Assembly (NCBI GenBank): GCA_014338405.1
Contig: JTDE01001564.1
Coordinates: 32,562 to 96,561, forward strand
Origin: Paragonimus skrjabini miyazakii
Taxonomy: Eukaryota > Platyhelminthes > Trematoda > Plagiorchiida > Troglotrematidae
Direction of reading: 5' to 3'
DNA: 64,000 bases
The number at the start of each line of letters is the position of its first letter. The stretch's first letter is position 1. Both the position numbers and the translations under genes were made by a program. Positions 1-11,310 of the stretch are shown piece by piece. The notes under the pieces were generated by a model, which saw only the letters and a list, made by a program, of their open reading frames with translations, was not told the origin of the DNA and made no database searches.

Positions 1-1482
1 CGTTGACAAGTCGCGGGGTATGGAGGAGGTACCCCCAAAAATGCTGAAAGAGTTCGCAGATGAGCTGGCAAAACCGCTTGCTCGTTTGTTCCAACACTCA
101 TATTGTACTGGTTGTATCCCAGCCACTTGGAAACACGGCGTTATCTCTCTCATTTACAAGAGTGGGGATCGGGCGAACGCCAGAAACTCCGGGCCGATTG
201 CTCTACTACTAGTCATGTCAAAAGTGATGGAGAGCATAATAGACGATTTCATGAAAAATTATTTAAATACTCACTTACTATTGGCGCTGGAACAACACGG
301 CTTCAGAAACAGTCACTCATTCACGACCAACCTACTGACTGCCGCTGACTTGTGAATAGAAGCTGCCGAAGAACGTCTCCTAATCAATGCTATGTTTTAG
401 GCTTCACAAAAGCGATCGATAAAGCTGATCACAGTATACTATTGGATAAACTGAGTGATATAGACTTATGCAGCAAGGTTTGTTTTTGGCTCAAACAATG
501 CCTTTCCTGTCGGATATACACGGTTATAGTTAGTGGTGAACTATCCAGGCCGTTCAACGCTACAACTGGTGTACCACAAGGCTCCACAAGGCTCCGCACT
601 AGGTACCTTATTATTCTTAATCCACGTTAACGATCTCCCAGGCGTATGTAACTCTCCCGTCATGACGTATGCTGACGATACGAAACTGTGGCGTATCTTA
701 CATAGCATTGAAGACGCTGTAGACTCTCAAAGAGATCTAGATGCCCTGCATCTATGGTCCGTTGAAAATCGACTCTTCTTCAACAAATCCAAATCAAAGA
801 CTATGCACCTTCGTCATCACAGCACTAGAACATATCGCGTTGATGGTGCCACCCTAGCTACTGTCCACCAGGAGTGCGACCTAAGTACTGTCGTTACATC
901 AGACCTCTCTCCTAGTACTAACACTGTGCTGTTGGTAAAAAGCCAGCAGCAGGCTAGCTGTGCTTAATAGGATCCTTGAGAATTTTCCAATCGACAGATT
1001 CTTACGTGCCTACAGTACATTGGTAAGGCCACTGCTGGAAGTCAACCTTCAGGTATGTGCGCCGTACTGGAAGAAAGACGTCACTGCTCCAGAGGCAATC
1101 CAAAGAAGGGCCAATAAGCGGGTTGGGGGTCTATTTTCCTTGCCCTATGAAGACTGCCTCTCGAAGCTGGAACTACTCCCCCTAGACTACAGGTAACTGA
1201 GGGGTAACTTTATATTAACATACAAAACCTTATCCTTTTCGAGTCACCCCAACAAAAATCTTTATACACTCGCCGATACATTAAGCCTCAGGGGCCATAA
1301 ATACAGGATATATATCACGTAGTAGCCCTTTATACAAACGGCATAGTTTTGTTGTCCAAGTCTGTTCGACATGGAACGCACTTCCGGCGACAATGGTCAT
1401 AACACCGTCAGTCGATGCATTCAAAAGGCAACTATATGACTGGATAACCACAAGATGGACATTGACACTCGGACACGTATAG
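1..1482 (+). mobile_element. CR1/Jockey-type LINE reverse transcriptase, 5' truncated by window edge, multiply broken
   Basis: This is the reverse transcriptase and C-terminal part of a non-LTR retrotransposon; the enzyme would copy element RNA into the genome by target-primed reverse transcription. Visible landmarks in order are the fingers region ending in SGPIALLLVMSKVMES (about 20-230), the palm start GFTKAIDKADHSILLDKL (about 400-450), the TTGVPQGS motif (564-585), the catalytic TYADDTKLW (about 664-692), and the conserved C-terminal tail with STWNALPATMVITPSVDAF (about 1366-1425), ending at a stop at 1480-1482. The reading frame changes at least four times and carries several stops, so the copy is dead. 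One break is a 10-bp tandem duplication at 574-593. The motif order and the WNALP-type tail fit the CR1/Jockey group rather than RTE. The 5' part, including any endonuclease, lies outside the window. Known: family motifs. Inferred: clade. Confidence 0.85.
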
Positions 1483-4400
1483 CCCCATGTACCTTCATTG
1501 TTGTCACTTCCTTCTGCCCCCGTCTTTCCTTATTTTCCTCTGTATTATTCGTACAGTTTTCCCTTTCCTCTGTTGTACAACAAAACGATGCAACCTCCCT
1601 AGGTGCCCGACTGCTACTAGCTACTTCAACACTCAACACATCTCATACTGTCACCATTTCAGTGGTTCAAGTGATTGCTGCGGACAGACGACAACCATGC
1701 TGAGATATGATCTGTTGTAGAACCACAAACTTCCTACTACTGAATTTTACCGAAATATCTCGCGGCGGGGTTACTACACAGGTTTTGTACTTCCAGCTTG
1801 GCAAGAAACCAGTAAAACCAGTGATAATATGTGAGCTGATATGTGACTATATACATATAGATAAATATAATCAATCACATACATTGGCTGCATACAATTA
1901 CAGGGTCATAGTTAGCGAGAGTAGCAGGATAAAGGAAGCGCTGGGGATCATTCATGAATGTACTTGGGTATGTATACAGACACTATAGTGTCTACAACAG
2001 TCTAAAAATATCACTCATGTTGTTTATATTGTGCACTGTATTGTGTTGCATTCAGCCGTGATCACATTCATTGGTGGTGTTTTCTCCAAACCACGGAGTA
2101 TATATTTGATATCCGCAAAGATATCTTCACGGAAATATCTTTGTTTAACATTAAACGTTCCTAATATTTGCTGTAGTTACATTTCCTGACAATGTGTTAG
2201 TATGCCATTAGGAAACGTAACTACTGTCCTTAGCTACAAGGGACCATCTGTACATTTTGTCGAGTTAATATCCTGTCTCCATTCTCAACGATCTTGTCGT
2301 ATTTCGCCTCTGATGAGTTCATACTTGGAAAGAACGTACGCCCTGCATTGCATTTTGATGGTTTGGCTGCTGATTGATGATAATCGATACAGGTAACACA
2401 AACCAAGTCTGTGGTTTACTACCTAAATATACGGCAGTTGTTATTTAGTTGTAAGAAACTTGATAGACCAAGCTTGCTGCAGGAGATGTTTGAATTATGA
2501 TAGTTCGTTCGCATATGAAGTTTGTGTGAAAATTTCCAGCCACTGTAGGAAGGCCGATATTTTTAGCATAAGGGAAAACTATTCAAAAAGTTTCATCTAA
2601 AAAAGCGAAGAATGAAGCGATTACTTAATAGTGTCATATGGTCCCTTATAACGCTATAAACTGTATCAACACACAACCTAGTTGAAGGGGTTAGGGGCCG
2701 GCCGTCGTTGATCGAGTTAACCGGAGTTGTGTGTTGTTCGGGTTTGCGTCACACAGTCACATGACATGCGAAAATACAATCGGAAGGTTTACATCATCGG
2801 AACTTTCTTAACAGCCCGGGAAAATTTGCAACTGTCAGTAGTAGAACTATTCTACACATCATTCCATAAACGGGACAGTGAAAACTTTGGGCACCACAAT
2901 AGCTTGAAACCAATTATCTAGAGATCAAGACACCAGTATGTGTGAATTAGAAACAATAATCTATTTCGAGATGAAACACATAAAGTAGTTATCAAATAGC
3001 AATATCACCAATAATGAGCAATATATGCGGCTAACAAAAACTTTAGTCAACATATTATAAGGAAAGGCCAGCAGATCTGGAGTAATGTCTGAAGATGAAT
3101 GAACAACAAATCCTGTAATTCCTCTTTACCGCCCGGTCTCCATCGCTACAGCAGAATTCCAAACCACTTTCCAACCATTTTCAAAATTTACAATCTTGTC
3201 AATAAAATTATTCCTTGTTTACAACAAAAGAATACTTTCCTTACCACCGTTTTACAACCCATCTTCTTCAGTGATATACGAACGTGTCTCATTTGTCTCC
3301 CCTTTCTTAAACCTGTCAGCAGTTTCAGGGGAGCAACCAGCAGTCCTTTTACCGTTCTATGAGTTTTCGTCAGATTTCTTCTCTGATTTTAGCGCCACAA
3401 CGCAAATATAGGTAGTTTGTTTAGTCTACTAATGTAACTCATGTCATTTAGTCTCTTCATTCAACGCACTATCATAAGCTATACCTTGTGTTTCTGCCTC
3501 TAATCAGGACGCATATGATTGCACACAACACAAGAGGTACAAGCTTGCAGATACCCTTGAGAAAAATTGCCACGCTGCATCTTTCCTACTAGCAACTGTG
3601 TTTTTTATCTTCGAAAATGCTGTTACGGACTTCGTTACAGCTGGACCACATTTGACCGAAGGTGAAAGGAAAAAATTGTCCAAAAATCCGTTAAGTCTTT
3701 CATTTACCCAGCGTTCTTCACTCTATCCGACTTTTCCGACAACACCCTCATAGTCTTTGCCTCAGGCTGTTGACCTTTCCTCTATTTGGTTGACAGTTTG
3801 CTACGGCTGACGCTTCGTATTAAGGTAATCAACCAGTTAGATGTAATTTACAAACAGAAGTTAGTTTAGTCTTCATTTTCACCGAAAAATTATTAGCGTA
3901 AAAAAAAGAGCATGGCCTAGTACTGTGGATCGCGAGACTTCAGCAATTTGGATGCCTATGTTTGACACAAAATTTCTGAGCCATTTTCGCACGGTCTTTG
4001 GTCCAATTACAAATCTAAGGAACCATACCGCAGGTTAATAGCTTAGTCACCAGAAGATGATAATTTGCAAGCTTTAAGGTTTTTTCTACATTATGGTTTA
4101 CAGTGTTCACTTTCTGACTTTTACTCAGAGCGCTGTCAGTTTTGTCAAGGTGAGCAATGTGGTTTGTAAGAGACGATAATCCATTTCAGAACCCGTTATA
4201 TGTAGAATTAGTAAGCCATTGCTTTGTAAGGTAGGTGCTCCCCAACTACTCTCTTTAGTATTGATCCTCTAGATGCAAAGTTTACCAAGCTCACTGAGTG
4301 ACAGTTAGGAGCGCGCACCAGATCTTCTGGTTTACATAAGGAAACGTCAACGGTAATCATTTATCAGTGTGAAAGCACTTCGTTATGTAACATATCGTTG

Positions 4401-5800
4401 AACAGTGCGTGAGAAAAAGTGCGGGTTGCCCAAAAGTCACTGAAGTTTCACGAGAACTTTACATGGTTGAGTTTGTTCAAAAGCACAAGACTGCTGACTA
4501 TGGTGCACCCTGTTACACAGAACGTTGATATATTCTAGTAAACTGACCCTAGTATAATATGCACACATAAGCCACATGTGAGTCTTGTAAGCGTGAGAGA
4601 AAAGAGCTGAGGTATTTTTGCTCCGAATGTAGGCCTCGCGAGTCATCCCCAATGGTCTTTACTTGTCCTCAATGTCCCAAAAGTAGTTGAAGCCATGAGG
4701 TATCCATAGTATAATTAGCAATCAGGTTCCGGCAGCACTACTTGGTCCTAACGGATTTTAGACCTCAGCGGACTTCTGGTTCAGAATATTAGTGCTACAG
4801 TGGGAACTTTGTCTTAGCGGAAAATTTTTAACTGTTGTTTTACACGCTGGTTGCAGTGCCTTTTAATGGTTTTCGTTTCACTTCTCGCACGGCTCTAGCT
4901 AACAGTTAACACGTTAGGACGGGTGGGAAATTACTTGGCCAAGAAGTTGGTTGACAGAAGGGGATTAAAAAATTGAGTTGTTGTTGACATCAACATAAAA
5001 TCAGCTTTTTAGATTTAAAATTATTTACCCGTATGATGCCCATACTTAACCCATGCAAACCCTGCACTAACGAATCTGGTGAGCGCGCCAATGTTTCATC
5101 GCGGATCATCAGTCATACTGACAGTTTCTTCCATTTTTCAAGTTGTTAAAAATGTCATACTCTATAGTAAAACAAACTAACTTTTTGCATAATGGTGTTC
5201 TAGGCCTCAAGCCTCAGATACGCACATTTATCGATTACATTGCGGAAATAATTGAATCACGTCTCAGCGTAATAAAAAATGAACGACATACAATGCTTTT
5301 TACTAATTTCCCTCAGTTTTGTATAAAAAAGATTTACTTTTAACTTTCTTCCTACTTTTGAGTTTCTACAGGTTAGACTGTGTACGAATAATGTTGTGGT
5401 AGTTTTCGTCAGAGTGTGAAGTCCCTCATTTTGTGTGTGACATTTAAAGTCTGTCTACTTTATATCATTCAGTAAGTTAAGTCATCAACATGGGCGTGTT
5501 ATATACTGGATGCTCGTCAACTATTGATTCAATGTCAGGGTTCGGATCTTTTGTCGTAGTATTTAAGCTCCCAACATGTTGTAATGCTATTCACCGTAGT
5601 TGATTTTACTGTTATCCATAGTGTAAACATTTTCAGGCAAAGTGTATATTTGACGTAAACGAAACACCTTATTCAAATCTACTTGAATGAGCTTATACAT
5701 CCCTAGATAGTTCTTGACGCAATAAACTACTATTTCATAATTAAATTGACTGTTGAATTAATTCAACGTGTGTTTTATCAGATTAAACAAAAAGGGAGTC
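1483..5800. other. No gene recognised; AT-rich intergenic or intronic sequence
   Basis: The first 200 bases may be the 3' untranslated tail of the LINE. The rest has only short chance frames, none with a recognisable motif or splice-flanked coding pattern. No tRNA, satellite array or transposase was seen. Confidence 0.5.
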
Positions 5801-5828
5801 TGAACAACACAGTTAGAACACGAAAACT

Positions 5829-5865
5829 AGTAGATGCAAGCATTTCGTATTGACTCATCAGTACC
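5829..5865 (-). ncRNA. Hammerhead ribozyme (type I), left arm of foldback
   Basis: Read on the minus strand: stem I GGTA, core CTGATGA, stem II GT-CAAT-AC (2 bp with a 4-nt loop), core GAAA, stem III TGC-TT-GCA closed by the A15.1-U16.1 pair, cleavage triplet ATC, then stem I partner TACT. All invariant core residues of the hammerhead fold are present. Stem I pairs 4 of 4 with one G-U and can extend two more pairs outwards. The predicted cut follows the complement of position 5833. The short helix II and tiny loop III resemble the minimal hammerheads described in Penelope-like retroelements. Activity is inferred, not shown. Confidence 0.72.
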
Positions 5866-6134
5866 AAATTTACAATAATATGAAACGGTTTTTTATATAG
5901 AACAGTTAGGGGTGAGTTGGGTGGATAGTCGATTGGTGTGTTAGGAAAGGTCACTAAGCCCAGGACATGGTCAAGTTAACGAACAATTGTTTCTGAACAC
6001 ACAGGGCAGGCTTCAGTCGATTGATTGCGACAGCCTGGACTTAGTGACCTTTCCTAACACATCAATCGTCTATCCACTCAACTCACCCCTAACTGTTCGA
6101 TATAAAATAAACCGTTTCATATTACTGTGAATAT

Positions 6135-6171
6135 AGTACTGATGAGTCAATACGAAATGCTTGCATCTACC
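6135..6171 (+). ncRNA. Hammerhead ribozyme (type I), right arm of foldback
   Basis: This is the plus-strand mirror of the left-arm copy: AGTA, CTGATGA, GTCAATAC, GAAA, TGCTTGCATC, then TACC. The catalytic core and stems II and III are identical to the left copy. Stem I has three pairs before an A-C mismatch, so this copy should fold less stably. The predicted cut is after 6167. Confidence 0.68.
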
Positions 6172-6948
6172 AGTTTTCGTGTTCTAACGGTGTTGTTCAA
6201 CTTTCTGAAAAGAACGAACTGTTTTAAGAAAGGAGTCATTAATTCTATTAAATAATATTGACTGAACGTGACGGTCACACTGATTATTGATATTACCTCA
6301 TGGACCAAGCTGAATATGTTAATCATCTTTCGTTTGTTGAAGATGTCAATGAATAAACCTGAAGCTTCACTTCTTCAGAAGCACAGAGCGTACTGTTGAA
6401 TAGACATTAAAAATGTTACTGTGGGTTTCTTATTGCACTGTTTAGATATGCAGGCATATTCCGCTGGATTGGTTTTAGAAAACTTGAACAGCCTGATGAT
6501 TCAGTCACTTTCGGCATATTAGATGTAAGAACTGTTGATACGGTCATCATGACGTCATGATCACCATGAGCATTATATTTTCATTTTGTCGTGTGAACAC
6601 TAAATTATATCCAAAATTAAAACGGTTTCTTGCGTCCGACAAGGAAATTTGTTCAGAATCTATTGTTAAGCACCCTAATTTATGCTTGCAGATAACGCAT
6701 TGAGTTGTCTGCGCCTTGTTACCTTCAGAATCTTGATTTTCATTACATGGTTATTCACCTGAAAGCAGTTTTCTCAAAAATTCTAACCGGAGTGGTCTAT
6801 GTTTGCAAGCTGGTCCTTGCCAGAGGGTGGGTTCCACAACTTATCCGGACTAATTAACTCTTGACCAGAAATTTTAGGGGCTGATAAGTAGAAGAGAAAT
6901 TAAATTTTATGAAAGTCACTTGTAAATGGAACCAGATTTTCTTAAAAC

Positions 6949-7840
6949 GACTTTGAAAAGACAAGAAAGAAGTGTTGTATTGCACCATCTTTGTTTAAAC
7001 AGGGTTTGCTGCACATTATCAAGCACATAATGCGGAAATGGAACTCGCGTAACGTTATTACTTATGGGAAGTGTCCTGCTCGAATAGAGAAACATTTCAT
7101 GAACACAACAAAGATAGTGCTAATTTGCTAAACAGTTTTTTTCCACGCAAAACTACGACTTCAATCGTTCAATGGTAAATGCATCCGACACGCAATACTT
7201 GGATTTAGAACTCTCTTCTAATCCTTAGAAATAGGTTAGCAGTATATCTTCTACTGAACTGAACAGACTTCAACCGAAGGCCATTTCACTTGGTCTCCAA
7301 TATTGTATGGAGCAGAAAAAGACCAGTAAAATTGCACCGCAAGCAAGATTTGAAACATTCTTTGCCAATTTCTGAGGCTTACAGTCTACTTCCATAGAAG
7401 CTGAATAATGGGTGGAAATAAGAATGATTAACTTGGAATACTCATTCAGGTTCATTTTGGTTGAACAAGTGAGTTCATCGTAATCCGAACCCATTCAGCA
7501 GCTTACTGAAATGAACTCTTAAGCTGAGAATCGGGCAACATTGTATCTGATAGGGCTCTGGAATTGTCTTCATGGATCCTGATGACTGTATAAGACGAAC
7601 GGAACTGAGTGTGAAAGATATCGCAAAATTTAGAGTGGAAGTCATAAAGGATCTGTTCAGTAAAATAGCATCATCTTTGTTATGTTCATGGATTGTTTCC
7701 ATATTCGGGCAGGACACTCTCCATAAGTGATAATGTTGCGCGAGTTCCACTTCCGCATTATGTACTTGATAATGAACAGCGAACTGTGTTCAAACAAAGA
7801 TCGTGTGATACATCACTTCTTTCTTGTCTTTTTCAAGTCT
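6949..7840. repeat. Large imperfect inverted repeat, arms about 187 bp, centre about 517 bp
   Basis: 6949-7135 pairs with 7653-7840 in reverse complement. Matching landmarks are GACAAGAAAGAAGTG with CACTTCTTTCTTGTC, the sequence around ATAATGCGGAAATGGAACTCGCG with its complement near 7742-7762, and GAACACAACAAAGAT with its counterpart near 7673-7690. Arms are diverged by scattered substitutions and small indels, so the event is old. The centre shows frames on the minus strand but no recognisable domain. It could be a foldback transposon or two inverted copies of an unknown repeat. Confidence 0.7.
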
Positions 7841-8197
7841 CTTGTGTTTGATTGTTTCCTCATATGACAACTTGTGTTGAAGCTTTTCCACATTTGTTTA
7901 AAATCGAGAAGACGGTTTCGTGTAAACACGCAAAGTTTTCTTTCCTACAGCAGCCCTAGAATCACAGTTTCAAAACCATCACGCCAGGTTAATAAAATGT
8001 TTCGTGCACCCTTAGAGGTAATATTTAGCTCCTCTACCTACGCACACTTCCAGCTAATGCAAAACAATCAAATAAGTGTACCTGGAGCACAAAACTAATA
8101 CATTTGTGAATCTCATGGACAGGTTAATGAAATCAGTCACGGTCATGATCATTTATGAAAAATATTTATTTATTTGGTTTCAAGATTAATTCAAAAA

Positions 8198-8625
8198 TTG
8201 AGAATATTTGATTTTCATAGAAATAGAGCTAAACGAGACATACTGGAAGAATACTGCGCCAAGCTGCTCGCAAATAAACGTCCGTATAAGAATCTGATGA
8301 AGCGTCTAGAGGAATCTAAACACAAGAGTTGGATTGTGTCCAATAGTTCTTTTGCTGGAAATTGTTCGCGCATTTTGAAAAGATTGGAAAGACTGAAGTC
8401 GACGAATTGTTTAGAAGAAACGCTACTAGAGAAGGACAGATTTTTCAGAGTTCTTTTGCAACAAGCCAGAGAAACAACAGATTATCGATACATTTAGTGG
8501 GAGGGGTGTACAATCCATTAATAAAACCACTAACCGATTATTGAGGAACGGGGAGAGAGATTCAGCGCCTGATGTAGACCGAAAACCTCGGGACTTTGTT
8601 GAAGACATCAATAACTTGATGTAAT
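8198..8625 (+). pseudogene. Possible decayed 3' exon of an unrecognised gene
   Basis: Codon-like sequence runs through three frames. One frame up to about 8345 is rich in charged residues (for example RAKRDILEEYCAKLL). A second carries KIGKTEVDELFRRNATRE (about 8370-8430). A third carries DTFSGRGVQSINKTTNRLL through VEDINNLM and a stop at 8623-8625. A 46-nt segment 8337-8382 with GT and AG ends could be a small intron linking the first two frames; no such segment explains the second switch, so at least one frameshift is likely. A polyadenylation-type AATAAA occurs at about 8754. I do not recognise the family. It could be a terminal exon of an upstream gene, a retrocopy, or chance. Confidence 0.3.
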
Positions 8626-10908
8626 CATTTTGTTTTGTTATTACAAGTAACCCTCAAATATTTAACAGAAAGCAATCGAGGTAAGCGTTCAAGATTTCCA
8701 AAGAGAAGAGCATGTACTAGAAGGTTTCTTAGTTTGCTTATTTTTTTGAATGTAATAAAAAGTTATCACGTTTGAATGTGTTTGGAGGAACTGAATGAAT
8801 CTGACCTACTGACTAGCTTGGATAAACTGTCCAACATAGCGGCAGAGAAAAATCTAGTTAGATTCATTTGCTCAACACCACACTATTTGCATATTCAATT
8901 ACAAATATGTTATTTAAAGGCACGGATTCAATATAAAATGAAAATAATAAATAGGAGAGGTTTGCGTCCTGTGAAATACTGTAGCCAGTGATGAACAGCG
9001 ATGAGGCTTGAACACCAAACTGAGTAAAATGATTTCGATTTTAAAGTAATCGCCTAAAAGCTTGACAGTTAAAGTTTGAATTAAAGAGTCTTGGAGAATT
9101 TGAAGCAGCTTTGCTCTATCAACGTTTCTAAAAGCATCGTCTCATTCTAAGAAATACAAGTAAACCGCTCTTGGTCTTCCATCAAATGATGACAAAATGG
9201 AATGAACTAGACATTGCTGAGCCCAAACAACGATAGGCTTATCGATTAGAGTCCATGATATTCACTTGAGCTTACAATCGAACAAGAATTAGCTTTCCAG
9301 CTTTTATTTATGTCGATTTGTAATTGGGGATAAAGAGAAGTTTAATGAATACATCCAACATTTGTTCTTTAATAAGTAAATCACCCAATATTCGAAACGT
9401 CAAGTATAACTACCATGAAAACACGTGCAACTCAACTCATGAATAACATAGGCGGTCATTTCTTGTAGCTGCTTTCAGCAATTCGACAAAAGTTGTGGGC
9501 AAATTACTTGCAAAAATTACATGTTTATTTACTTAGTTGACATTTATACTTTTTGCCATTTTTGGTGGCATAAGTTCCGATCGCCGTGTATTCTATTTAC
9601 CCACTGAGAGTTCGTATATACTTTTCTTTTTCTAATAGGTTAAAGCAAATTTTAACCTCTCCAAAATTTTGATCGATATGATTTGAGGATTTTACTGTCT
9701 GACTACAATTACCGCTTGAATCCAATCTCTGTTAACTGTAATTGTGTATACCTCCATAATGTTAGCTGCTTTCCAAAGTTTGTGAGAAAAGAAATGTTTT
9801 TTTGGCTTTTTGAGTAGTTTATCATCAGCCATGTCTTATCGATTTGGTGAACATCGATATATATCTGTCTCATCAAGTAAGCCGCGGAAACGTAAAAACA
9901 GTAAATGTTACACCATGCTACACTTCATGAACACAACTTGGTTATCTTTTAACCCAAGAAAGCTGCACGAAAACCAATTTCAAAGGACTTTTGATTTTTA
10001 GAGTTTCTCTACGCTTGCCGGAAAATAAGAATGACTTAATACAAATTGTATTCATCAGTTAAATCCTGAAGCACATATCACGATATCCGCTTGACGGCAA
10101 CTTTAAGTCCCGAAGGAGGTGTAATTCATCATTTGCGATTTCACTCCATTAGAACGAGTTGATCTGATGTCAACATACAACATAAAGACACTACCGATTG
10201 TGGTCTATTTTGAATTTGATAATTTTTATTGATTTGTTTCTTTCGAATAAGGGACCACAGGGTATCAGGACACGAACAATGTATTCCATCCATTGTCGCT
10301 ATAAACTCAGCGCTCCACGTTCTGCTGGCACAGATTGTTCGGTCCCAAGTCACCTGATGCAAAATGCAAGACCCCAGGGATTACTTGGCAACTGGTTCGT
10401 AATCACATGAAAGGAATTCACTTCAGTAATATACCAATCTGTCCTGTGTGCTATGATAGCTTACAATGTTCACCACATTGCATGACGGTGTTCTGTTTGC
10501 ATTGAAGTTGGATTACTTTGCGTGTTCACTGTGATACAAAGTACGCACTCTTCGTGATTAAACATTGACTTGGCAGTACTATCCCACAGATATTTTTAAT
10601 GATGCATCTATGTGGGATTGCGATAGCGTTATTTATCACTAGTTGTTTGATGAATGGTGGATCTAAAGGCCATTTACAGTAAGTTCTACAACCATTGAAT
10701 GGATACAAAGCAAAGTGATGTTGAAAAAGAAGGAATTAATCCACAGTAGTTGTGGACGATGTGCAGATTTAAAGTTCCAACGCACTAAATAAAAGTATAC
10801 CGGATAGATATGATCTCTTTTGTTGCCCCCAAAAGATTCGGTGCCTACGGTAAGGGTAAGTATTGATGTAGATAAATCCAGAACTATGCTGAAATGAGCA
10901 GCAGGGTT
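8626..10908. other. No gene recognised
   Basis: The stretch holds only short frames. A small open segment at 8776-8860 (ELNESDLLTSLDKLSNIAAE) looks protein-like in composition but has a stop immediately upstream of its first ATG and no clear splice acceptor. Nothing else is supported. Confidence 0.4.
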
Positions 10909-11008
10909 NNNNNNNNNNNNNNNNNNNNNNNNNNNNNNNNNNNNNNNNNNNNNNNNNNNNNNNNNNNNNNNNNNNNNNNNNNNNNNNNNNNNNNNNNNNN
11001 NNNNNNNN
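10909..11008. other. Assembly gap, 100 N
   Basis: There are exactly 100 N, the usual placeholder for a gap of unknown size. The right flank begins inside a dispersed repeat, which probably caused the break. Confidence 0.99.
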
Positions 11009-11310
11009 CTTCGTTTGTGAATAGTATAATGCATACATTCGGGAAGAATGAGGAAGTCTCAAAGCCAAGGAGACGACGGACCAGACTCAACTATTGGAAC
11101 ACTGTGTTTATACTCGGAGGGGCGTGTCACCAAGGTGAATGACAGTGTGCTGTTGTGTTATGTGTGTTGATACACGTCAGCCATACATATGAGTGCATGC
11201 GTTCGTTGTCCTATGTTTTACCATAATTTTTACGAGACTTCTTGCAATAAACAGCTTTGCAGGCCTAGCGTATTTTACGGTCACAACAGTAGCTTCCTTT
11301 AACCTTCAAC
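11009..11310 (+). repeat. Dispersed unclassified repeat, copy 1
   Basis: The sequence shares a long core with 48868-49172 (plus) and 50143-50575 (minus). Shared blocks are AGTCTCAA(A/G)GCCA, the GACGACGGACCAGA block, CACCAAGGTGAATGACA, the CATGCGTTCGTTGTCCT block, and CGGTCACAACAGTAG near the end. The start is cut by the assembly gap. No transposase or RT motif is visible within it; it could be the non-coding end of a longer element. Confidence 0.7.

Larger units (their letters stand above)
5801..6199. repeat. Foldback inverted repeat, arms about 165 bp, loop 69 bp, with a hammerhead ribozyme in each arm
   Basis: The arm at 5801-5964 is the near-perfect reverse complement of 6034-6199; paired positions sum to about 12000 throughout. 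The loop 5965-6033 is unique. Long matched stretches include TCACCCCTAACTGTTC and its complement, and GGTCACTAAG/CTTAGTGACC next to the loop. Each arm carries a complete hammerhead core reading away from the centre. No terminal transposon motif or coding capacity was seen. Palindromic arrangements are known for terminal repeats of Penelope-like elements, which are also known to carry short-stem hammerheads, so this may be such a remnant; that link is inference. Confidence 0.85.

Noticed and set aside
2311..2340. CTGATGAG followed by GAAA at suitable distance
   Set aside because: The intervening bases do not form stem II.
7576..7600. CTGATGACTGTATAAGACGAAC, a hammerhead-like string in the centre of the larger foldback
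   Set aside because: The second core is GAAC rather than GAAA and stem II cannot close.
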